Source: an uncultured Sphingomonadales bacterium | GTDB taxonomy: Bacteria > Pseudomonadota > Alphaproteobacteria > Sphingomonadales > Sphingomonadaceae | Assembly (NCBI GenBank): GCA_903868655.1 | Contig: CAIPWG010000231.1 | Coordinates: forward strand, 1-5,607 | Length of the DNA stretch: 5,607 nucleotides | Direction of reading: 5' to 3' | Part shown: positions 1-5,096 of the stretch, one piece after another | Numbering within the stretch: the first letter of the stretch is position 1 | How the letters are laid out: each line of letters opens with the position of its first letter | Notes under the pieces: generated by a model | Seen by the model: only the letters and a program-made list of their open reading frames with translations | Told to the model about the DNA's origin: nothing | Database searches by the model: none | Translations under genes and position numbers: made by a program

Positions 1-1448
1 GCCACGACATCGACCCGGCCCGACCCGTCGAGCCCGAGCGTGATCGTCACGGTGCGATCGAGAAAGTCGCGGTCATGGCTGACTATCAGCACAGTGCCGT
101 CATAATCGGCGATCACTTCCTGCAAAAGGTCCAAGGTCTCAAGATCGAGATCGTTGGTCGGCTCGTCCATCACCAGCAGGTTCGATGCGCGCGCAAATTC
201 GCGTGCGAGGAGCAGGCGCGAACGTTCGCCGCCCGATAGCGTGCCGACACGGGCTTCAACCAGCCCGGGATCGAACAGAAAGTCCTTGAGATAGCCCTGG
301 ATATGTTTGCGCACACCGCGCACGTCGATCCAGTCGCCACCTTCGGCCAGCACATCGCGGATACGTTTTTCGGGCGACATCAAACTGCGTTGTTGATCGA
401 TCATCACGCCTTGCAGCGTCTTGGCCAGCGTGATTGTGCCGCTGTCGGGTGCAAGATCGCCGGTCAACAGCTTGAGCAGAGTGGTTTTGCCCGCTCCATT
501 GGCGCCCACGACGCCGATGCGATCACCCCGCGTGATGCGCAGGCTGAAATCCTTGATGATCGTGCGTTCGCCAAAGCGCTTGTTCACGCTGTCGGTTACG
601 ATCACCGCCTTGCTTTTGGCGTCGTCACTGGCCAGCGCCAGCTTGGCGGCGCCTTGCGGCGACAGCATCGCTGCGCGTTGGGCGCGCATTTCCCACAACT
701 TGGCCAGCCGGCCCTGATTGCGTTTGCGCCGCGCGGTTACACCGCGCTGCAACCAGTGTGCTTCGAGTTTCAGCTTTGCATCCAGCTTTTCGGCAGCGCG
801 GGCTTCTTCGGCATAGACGGTTTCCATCCAGGCCTCGTAGCCACCGAAACCGATATCTTTGCGGCGCAGACTGCCCCGGTCGAGCCACAGCGTGGCGCGG
901 GTCAGACGTTCAAGAAAGGTGCGGTCATGACTGATCGCGACAAAGGCACCGTTGTAGCGTTGCAACCAGCTTTCCAGCCATTCGATGGCGGTAAGATCGA
1001 GGTGGTTGGTTGGTTCGTCCAGCAACAGCAGATCGGGCTCGCTGGCCAGCGCGCGCGCCAAAGCCGCTCTGCGGCGTTCGCCGCCAGATGCGCTTTCGGC
1101 TTTGCGTGACAAGTCGATACCGAGTTGGTCGGCAATCGCCTCGACTTCGTGGCGGGGTGGGGCCAACGCGCCATGGAGCGCAAAATCGAGCAGCGTGTCA
1201 TACCCGGTGAAAAACGGGTCTTGTTCCAGTGTCACGATACGTGTGCCGGGCTGCACCGAGCGTTTGCCTCGATCGGATTCGACTTGTCCACCGATCAGCT
1301 TCATCAGCGTGGTTTTGCCCGCGCCATTGCGCCCGATCAGCGCCAGCCGATCCCGAGGCCCGATTGAAAGATCAATGTCCTGAAACAGCCAGCCATTGCC
1401 CTGGATCAGGCCAAGGCCTTCCCAGCTGAGTATTGGTGCGATTGCCAT
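1..1448 (-). CDS. uup: ABC-F family ATPase, Uup type (C-terminus beyond window edge)
   Basis: This is a soluble tandem-ATPase protein of the ABC-F family, which has no membrane domain. Family members act on ribosomes, and Uup has been linked to ribosome assembly or rescue and to precise excision of transposons. The frame is open from the ATG at 1448 to base 1, giving 482 visible residues of about 600-640 expected. ATPase domain 1 has Walker A GRNGAGKT (39-46), signature ASGGE (120-124, Ala in place of the usual Leu), Walker B plus catalytic Glu in LLLLDEPTNHLD (140-151, E145) and H-loop SHD (173-175). The inter-domain linker carries WLQRGVTARRKRNQGR (232-247), a strong Uup hallmark. Domain 2 has GANGAGKT (315-322), LSGGE (404-408), LLVMDEPTNDLD (424-435, E429) and SHD (457-459). 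The C-terminal coiled-coil expected of Uup would lie outside the window. There is no Shine-Dalgarno before the ATG, and the gene is divergent from the PepSY-type gene. The family is certain; the Uup subgroup is very likely. Confidence 0.93.
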   Translation of the reverse strand, partial: MAIAPILSWEGLGLIQGNGWLFQDIDLSIGPRDRLALIGRNGAGKTTLMKLIGGQVESDRGKRSVQPGTRIVTLEQDPFFTGYDTLLDFALHGALAPPRHEVEAIADQLGIDLSRKAESASGGERRRAALARALASEPDLLLLDEPTNHLDLTAIEWLESWLQRYNGAFVAISHDRTFLERLTRATLWLDRGSLRRKDIGFGGYEAWMETVYAEEARAAEKLDAKLKLEAHWLQRGVTARRKRNQGRLAKLWEMRAQRAAMLSPQGAAKLALASDDAKSKAVIVTDSVNKRFGERTIIKDFSLRITRGDRIGVVGANGAGKTTLLKLLTGDLAPDSGTITLAKTLQGVMIDQQRSLMSPEKRIRDVLAEGGDWIDVRGVRKHIQGYLKDFLFDPGLVEARVGTLSGGERSRLLLAREFARASNLLVMDEPTNDLDLETLDLLQEVIADYDGTVLIVSHDRDFLDRTVTITLGLDGSGRVDVV

Positions 1449-1458
1449 GGAGCGCGCG

Positions 1459-1467
1459 CATATAGCA
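1459..1467 (-). promoter_or_regulatory. possible extended -10 element for uup
   Basis: On the minus strand this reads TGCTATATG, matching an extended -10 (TG-N-TATATG). It sits about 10 bases before the uup ATG at 1448, so initiation 6-8 bases downstream would give an almost leaderless transcript. That fits the absence of a ribosome binding site. No convincing -35 hexamer is seen upstream. This is pattern-based inference only. Confidence 0.3.
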
Positions 1468-1505
1468 GTCGTGGTGGATGGGGAAGCTGAAGTCGACGTG
1501 GTACA

Positions 1506-1539
1506 TGAATGTGCGCACACGGGGTTGCATGCGCATTCA
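1506..1539. repeat. imperfect inverted repeat between divergent genes
   Basis: TGAATGTGCGCA (1506-1517) faces TGCGCATTCA (1530-1539). The arms are complementary apart from one extra T in the left arm, and 12 bases separate them. The repeat lies in the 130-base gap between uup and the PepSY-type gene. It could be an operator for a dimeric regulator or a small hairpin. There is no T-run, so it is not a terminator. Chance cannot be excluded. Confidence 0.35.
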
Positions 1540-1552
1540 CGATGCGTTCAAT
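1525..1552 (+). promoter_or_regulatory. weak sigma-70-like promoter candidate for the PepSY-type gene
   Basis: TTGCAT (1525-1530) and TTCAAT (1547-1552) are separated by 16 bases and lie 26 bases before the ATG at 1579. Both hexamers deviate from consensus, and the -35 overlaps the right arm of the inverted repeat at 1506-1539, which would suit repression by a protein bound there. This is a low-certainty reading of a GC-rich region. Confidence 0.22.
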
Positions 1553-1578
1553 GCTGGTGTGGCAGTGGGGCAGGCATC

Positions 1579-1965
1579 ATGAAACGACGTCATCCTATCC
1601 TCATCGGCGTTCTGACCGCGCTGGCGTTTGTCACCGCGAACCCTGCCAGTGCCGGCCGTTTGCGAGACGAAGCCCCCCTTCGCGCTGCGGCAGGTGCTCC
1701 TGTATCGCCGGGGCGCAAGGCAAAGCCGACGCGATACCCACGCGCCGAGCAGGAAATTGTCGGTCGCGAGGTGCGTGCGGGCAAAATCTTTCCGCAGAAA
1801 GTGATCGAGCGTCGCATCATGCCATCGATGCGGGGCATGCAGTATCTGGGCCCGCAATATGACGACGAAGCAAAAGTCTATCGCTTGAAATTCATTCGTA
1901 ACGGCCGGGTGGCGTTTGTCGATGTCGATGCGCGTACTGGCAAAGTCCTCGCGCGGTCGCATTAA
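1579..1965 (+). CDS. small exported PepSY-like protein
   Basis: A 128-residue protein with a clear Sec signal peptide: basic MKRRH, a hydrophobic core (residues 6-20), then NPASA with probable cleavage after Ala25. The mature part is basic and Pro/Ala-rich in residues 26-55. Residues 88-128 form a PepSY-like beta-rich unit, with YLGPQYD (89-95), YRLKF (101-105) and VAFVDVDARTGKVL (111-124). PepSY units are usually extracytoplasmic and are often inhibitory or sensory. The ATG at 1579 is chosen because it places the signal peptide at the N-terminus; GTGGGG lies about 8 bases upstream as a weak ribosome binding site. An upstream in-frame start at 1396 would overlap the divergent uup gene and bury the signal peptide. 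The gene is followed after 133 bases by a response regulator and sensor kinase, so a role as periplasmic modulator of that kinase is plausible, similar in layout to FeuN. That function is inferred. Confidence 0.85.
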   Translation: MKRRHPILIGVLTALAFVTANPASAGRLRDEAPLRAAAGAPVSPGRKAKPTRYPRAEQEIVGREVRAGKIFPQKVIERRIMPSMRGMQYLGPQYDDEAKVYRLKFIRNGRVAFVDVDARTGKVLARSH

Positions 1966-1983
1966 GGCGACGGCACGCGGTTT

Positions 1984-2022
1984 CTGAACAAAGGGCAAGC
2001 AGCCCGTTCCTTGACCGTTCAG
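1984..2022 (+). repeat. nested inverted repeats after the PepSY-type gene
   Basis: An outer pair CTGAAC (1984-1989) / GTTCAG (2017-2022) encloses an inner pair GGGC (1993-1996) / GCCC (2002-2005) around a five-base loop. Transcribed from the plus strand it could fold as a stepped hairpin 19 bases after the PepSY-type stop codon. No T-run follows, so an intrinsic terminator is unlikely. It might attenuate, protect an mRNA end or act as an operator. Confidence 0.35.
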
Positions 2023-2040
2023 CATTGCGGGGGCAAGGAT
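2011..2040 (+). promoter_or_regulatory. weak promoter candidate before the response regulator
   Basis: TTGACC (2011-2016) is a good -35 match. The best partner at acceptable spacing is AAGGAT (2035-2040), 18 bases downstream, which is a poor -10. If real, the regulator and kinase could be transcribed separately from the PepSY-type gene. The alternative is a single transcript from upstream of 1579. Confidence 0.2.
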
Positions 2041-2089
2041 TGAGCCTGAGACACAAGCCGGGGCACTGACCCTTGCCGAATAGGGGCAC
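2030..2089 (+). repeat. interlocked inverted repeat and GGGGCA direct repeats in the regulator leader
   Basis: GGCAAGG (2032-2038) is the exact inverted copy of CCTTGCC (2071-2077). GGGGCA occurs three times (2030-2035, 2060-2065, 2083-2088), the last two as GGGGCAC with a 23-base period. The last copy lies 10 bases before the regulator ATG, where AGGGG (2082-2086) is also the only Shine-Dalgarno-like stretch. Pairing of the arms would place the ribosome site just outside a stem. The G-rich repeats could be regulator sites or simply reflect base composition. Confidence 0.3.
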
Positions 2090-2098
2090 GAAAATTCC

Positions 2099-2761
2099 AT
2101 GCGTATCCTGATAGTAGAGGATGAACCCACGCTGGGGCGTCAGCTCAAGTCCACGCTTGAAGCCAATGGCTATGCGGTCGATTTGTCGACCGATGGTGAA
2201 GACGGTCATTTTCTGGGCTCCACCGAAGAATAAGATGCGGTCGTGCTCGATCTCGGCCTGCCCGAAATAGACGGCCTGACCGTGCTGGGCATGTGGCGCA
2301 AGGAAGGTCGCAAGTTCCCCGTCCTGGTGCTGACCGCGCGCGACAGCTGGTCCGACAAAGTCGCCGGGCTCGACGCCGGCGCCGATGATTATCTGGCCAA
2401 ACCGTTCCAGACCGAAGAACTGATTGCGCGGTTGCGCGCGCTGATCCGCCGCGCCTCTGGCAACAGCAGTGCAGAATTGATTGCTGGCGATGTGCGGCTC
2501 GATACCCGGTCCGGCCGGGTCACGCGGGCGGGGGAGCCGGTCAAGCTGACCGCCCAGGAATACAAGCTCTTGTCCTATCTCCTGCACCACAAAGGCAAAG
2601 TGGTCAGCCGCACCGAATTGATCGAACATATTTACGATCAGGACTTTGACCGCGATTCCAACACGATCGAAGTGTTTGTGACACGTATCCGCAAAAAACT
2701 TGGTCCTGATGTGATTACAACGATCCGTGGCCTCGGTTACAGCCTCAACGAACCCGCCTGA
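2099..2761 (+). pseudogene. PhoP-like OmpR-family response regulator, interrupted by in-frame TAA
   Basis: The intact form would be a 220-residue cytoplasmic transcription factor phosphorylated by the kinase encoded just downstream. The frame from the ATG at 2099 begins MRILIVEDEP with acidic-pocket residues E7 and D8, but codon 45 (2231-2233) is TAA, between STEE and DAVVLDLGLP. The frame does not shift: beyond the stop it carries phosphoacceptor D51, T79 (VLTAR), K101 (AKPF) and a complete winged-helix domain (about 124-220; LTAQEYKLL, then SNTIEVFVTRIRKKLG and TTIRGLGY). Relatives commonly have Tyr at this point (recalled, not searched), so one base change from TAT or TAC explains it. DSWSDKV before GADDYLAKPF resembles PhoP. 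The stop codon TGA ends at 2761, and the kinase frame overlaps or follows closely. Options are a recent loss of function, translation restart, or a sequence error. Because everything after the stop is well conserved, the lesion is either very young or not real. Confidence 0.85.
2243..2761 (+). CDS. possible restarted C-terminal regulator fragment (truncated receiver plus winged helix)
   Basis: After the TAA at 2231-2233, the first in-frame start is GTG at 2243, nine bases on; an in-frame ATG follows at 2291. A product from 2243 would have 172 residues. It would keep the phosphoacceptor Asp as residue 3, the Thr and Lys of the receiver active site and the full DNA-binding domain. It would lose beta-1, helix 1 and the Glu-Asp metal-binding pair needed for phosphorylation. 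Upstream GAAGAA (2225-2230) is purine-rich but a poor ribosome site. If made, it would more likely act as an unregulated DNA-binding protein or be degraded than work as a normal regulator. This is an alternative reading of the same locus as the broken gene, and its expression is uncertain. Confidence 0.35.
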   Translation: MLDLGLPEIDGLTVLGMWRKEGRKFPVLVLTARDSWSDKVAGLDAGADDYLAKPFQTEELIARLRALIRRASGNSSAELIAGDVRLDTRSGRVTRAGEPVKLTAQEYKLLSYLLHHKGKVVSRTELIEHIYDQDFDRDSNTIEVFVTRIRKKLGPDVITTIRGLGYSLNEPA

Positions 2762-4193
2762 CCGCATTCCGGCGGCAGCATCTGCGGCGTCGGTCATCGT
2801 GTCCGATGCTGGCAGCATCGCCGCGCCGGCTGCGGTCGTATTGCACACGGGTTCGCTGCGGCGGCGGATGCTGTTTATCGCGTTCGCCTGGATTTTCGTG
2901 CTGCTGCTGGGCGGTGGCCTTGCCTTGGAGCGCACCCTGACAGGGCTGGTGACCCGCAATTTCGACGACCAACTTGGCTATATGCTGACCGCGATGGTGT
3001 CGTCGGCTGAAATCGGGCCCGAAGGCGAAGTCTATTTCAGCCGTCAATTGGGCGACCAGCGCTTTCTGGAACCCAACAGTGGCCTTTATTACCAGATTTC
3101 CGGCCCTGGCCATGACGAATTCCCCTCGCGCAGTCTGTGGGATCGCGTGCTGAAGCTGAACGCCGACCATTTCGATATTCAGCCGCACATTTATGACAGC
3201 AGCCAATTTGAAGGCGAACCGTTGCGGGTGATCGAACGCTCGGTCATCTTGCCGGGCAGTGGGATAACCTGGCAATTTGCGGTCGCGGGCAGTCGCAACG
3301 AGCTTGACGCCCAAATCAGCCGCATTCGGGCAATCCTGATCTGGTCGTTCGTGGTGTTGGGTCTGGGTTTGAGCGCCATGGCCGTGGCCCAGACGTATTA
3401 TGGCCTCGGCCCGTTGCGGCGGGTCCGCTTGGCCATCATGCGACTGCGCGAAGATGGCGGCTCGCGACTGGTTGAACCGCTGCCGCTCGAAGTCCAGCCA
3501 CTGGTGAGCGAACTGAACGCGTTGCTGGCGCATTCGGAACGGCAGGCCGAAGAGGCGCGCACCCATGCCGGTAATCTGGCGCACGCGCTGAAAACGCCAC
3601 TGACAGTGTTGACCAATGCTGCGCAAGCCCATTCGGCAGATCTCGATGATATTGTCGCGCGCGAAGCGGCCGTGATGCGGCGGCAGGTCGATCACCATCT
3701 GGCGCGCGCACGCGCGGTTGGTCGTCGCGCAGCAGGCCAGTCTCGTGCAACGGTGCGCGACAGTGTGGAGGCCGTGTTGCGTGCGGTCACCCGGATATAT
3801 CCCGATGCCCGGTTTGACCTTGATGGCAGCTGCGATGTGCAAGTTGCTATCGAACGGCAGGATCTCGACGAAATTCTCGGGAACCTGATCGAAAATGCGG
3901 CAAAATATGGTGGTGGATCGGTGTTCATCACCATCGAGACCCCCACCTCCGATGCACAGTTCTGCGATATCTGGATCGAGGACGATGGCATGGGTATCCC
4001 CGAAGTCGCGCGCAAGCGGCTGTTTACTCGCGGTGCCCGGCTTGACACGAGCAAGCCCGGCACCGGTCTGGGTCTGGCAATTGTACGCGATGTTGCTGAA
4101 ATTTACGGCGGATCGATTACGCTGGGCGAAAGCGATGACCTCGGCGGGCTGCTGGTAACCTTACGGTTGCCGAGAGCGCGTTTGGCAAAATAG
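2727..4193 (+). CDS. PhoQ-like membrane sensor histidine kinase
   Basis: An inner-membrane sensor kinase expected to phosphorylate the regulator encoded just upstream. From the GTG at 2727 it has 488 residues: an Ala/Pro-rich cytoplasmic tail (1-47), TM1 (about 49-67), a periplasmic sensor (68-202), TM2 (about 203-222), a HAMP linker (223-275), then the phosphorylation domain with NLAHALKTPL (283-292, H286). The ATPase domain follows, with N-box NLIENAAKY (386-394, N390), G1 DDGMGIP (419-425) and G2 GTGLGLAI (445-452). The H-box form HxLKTPL is that of PhoQ/FeuQ-type kinases. All catalytic motifs are present. The start is uncertain: GTG 2727 overlaps the regulator by 35 bases, GTG 2799 follows its stop by 37 bases, and ATG 2868 would begin right at TM1. 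None has a good ribosome site. The ligand is unknown; the PepSY-type protein at 1579-1965 is a candidate partner. With the regulator interrupted, this kinase may be orphaned. Confidence 0.93.
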   Translation: MASVTASTNPPDRIPAAASAASVIVSDAGSIAAPAAVVLHTGSLRRRMLFIAFAWIFVLLLGGGLALERTLTGLVTRNFDDQLGYMLTAMVSSAEIGPEGEVYFSRQLGDQRFLEPNSGLYYQISGPGHDEFPSRSLWDRVLKLNADHFDIQPHIYDSSQFEGEPLRVIERSVILPGSGITWQFAVAGSRNELDAQISRIRAILIWSFVVLGLGLSAMAVAQTYYGLGPLRRVRLAIMRLREDGGSRLVEPLPLEVQPLVSELNALLAHSERQAEEARTHAGNLAHALKTPLTVLTNAAQAHSADLDDIVAREAAVMRRQVDHHLARARAVGRRAAGQSRATVRDSVEAVLRAVTRIYPDARFDLDGSCDVQVAIERQDLDEILGNLIENAAKYGGGSVFITIETPTSDAQFCDIWIEDDGMGIPEVARKRLFTRGARLDTSKPGTGLGLAIVRDVAEIYGGSITLGESDDLGGLLVTLRLPRARLAK

Positions 4194-4199
4194 CGCTGG

Positions 4200-5096
4200 T
4201 CACGCGCGGGGATGCGCGCCGCGGTACACCTCCAGCAGTCGCGCAGCATCGACACGCGTGTAAATCTGAGTTGACGACAGACTGGCATGGCCCAGCAATT
4301 CCTGCAAGCTGCGCAAATCTGCGCCTGCACCCAGCAAATGCGTGGCAAAGCTGTGCCGCAGCGCGTGGGGCGTGGCGTTTTCGGGCAGTCCCAAGACACT
4401 GCGCGCACGGGCCATCGCGCGGCGGATCATGCCAGCCGCCAGCGGGCCGCCTTTGGCCCCACGGAATAGCGGTTCAGTCCGCGCCAGCGCAAATGGCACC
4501 AGCGCAAAATACTGGTCAATGGCTTCGCGCACCACTGGCAACAGCGCCACCAGCCGTTGCCGATTGCCTTTTCCCGTGATCACCATGCTGTCACCCAGTG
4601 GGAGGATGGCAGGCGTCAGCGCGAGGGCTTCGCCAATGCGCAAGCCTGCACCATAGAGCAGCATCAATACCGCCATGTCGCGCGCTCCAATCCATGGTTC
4701 TTGCGCGTCTTCGGCAACGGTATGGGCCAAATGCAATGCTTCATCAGGCGTTACCGGGCGAGGCAGACCTTTTTTGACCCGTGGTCCGCGCAGTCGGGGC
4801 ACACCCGAGGGCAGTCCGGCTTGCGCCCGGGCAAAAACAAGGAAGGATTTGAGCGCCGACAATTCGCGCGCTGCCGACACTTGCCCGATCCCGGACGCGC
4901 GCCGCCCGGCAAGCTGGTTACGCAAAGCGATTACATCCAAAGCGGCCAGCGCCGCCCAATCACCAGGCGCGTTGTCGCCCAATGCCACCAAAAACCGCTG
5001 CGCAGTGGCAACATATGCACGCACCGTGTGTGGCGAACGCCGTCGCGCATGGGCCAAATGGTCATGCCAGGCGGCCAGGAAATCGGCGTGGGTCAT
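4200..5096 (-). CDS. xerC: tyrosine recombinase XerC
   Basis: A 298-residue site-specific recombinase, the usual XerC/XerD size. XerC works with XerD at the chromosomal dif site to resolve chromosome dimers at division. The N-terminal SAM-like core-binding domain spans about 1-95 (RRRSPHTVRAY at 18-28). The catalytic domain carries the full set: R153 (GAGLRIGEAL), K176 (TGKGNRQR), H244 and R247 (PHALRHSFATHLL), H270 (ELLGHASL) and nucleophile Y279 (STQIYTRV). The start ATG at 5096 overlaps the hemW stop as ATGA, implying translational coupling and a shared transcript from upstream of the window. The 3' end faces the kinase gene with only six bases between stop codons. Assignment to XerC rather than XerD rests on general likeness and is less certain than the family call. 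No dif-like site was recognised here. Confidence 0.9.
   Translation of the reverse strand: MTHADFLAAWHDHLAHARRRSPHTVRAYVATAQRFLVALGDNAPGDWAALAALDVIALRNQLAGRRASGIGQVSAARELSALKSFLVFARAQAGLPSGVPRLRGPRVKKGLPRPVTPDEALHLAHTVAEDAQEPWIGARDMAVLMLLYGAGLRIGEALALTPAILPLGDSMVITGKGNRQRLVALLPVVREAIDQYFALVPFALARTEPLFRGAKGGPLAAGMIRRAMARARSVLGLPENATPHALRHSFATHLLGAGADLRSLQELLGHASLSSTQIYTRVDAARLLEVYRGAHPRA

Noticed and set aside
303..1109. 268-codon open frame on the plus strand opposite uup
   Set aside because: It lies antisense to a well-supported ABC-F gene, has no recognisable domain, and is a typical GC-rich shadow frame.
1396..1578. N-terminal extension of the PepSY-type gene to an upstream in-frame start
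   Set aside because: It would overlap the start of the divergent uup gene and place the signal peptide internally; the ATG at 1579 gives a standard signal peptide.
1984..2022. Intrinsic terminator after the PepSY-type gene
   Set aside because: The stem is short and stepped, and no T-run follows.
2231..2233. Recoding of the stop as a special amino acid
   Set aside because: Selenocysteine uses TGA and pyrrolysine TAG; TAA is a strong stop and no recoding element is visible.
2235..2270. ATG overlapping the end of the TAAG at the regulator lesion
   Set aside because: It is out of frame with the regulator and meets TAG at 2268-2270 after 11 codons, so it cannot restore the protein.
2099..2761. 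Frameshift as the cause of the broken regulator
   Set aside because: The sequence before and after the stop is in the same frame, so a base substitution suffices and no indel is implied.
1892..2959. 355-codon minus-strand open frame opposite the regulator and kinase start
   Set aside because: The plus strand here encodes receiver and winged-helix motifs that continue past the stop; the minus-strand product shows no family features.
2745..3842. 365-codon minus-strand open frame opposite the kinase
   Set aside because: Shadow of the kinase frame, rich in Gln/His/Arg as expected from reversed codons; no domain seen.
4200..5096. Phage or integron integrase, hinting at a mobile element
   Set aside because: Size and motifs fit housekeeping XerC, it is coupled to hemW, and no attachment repeats, cassette genes or composition shift are seen.
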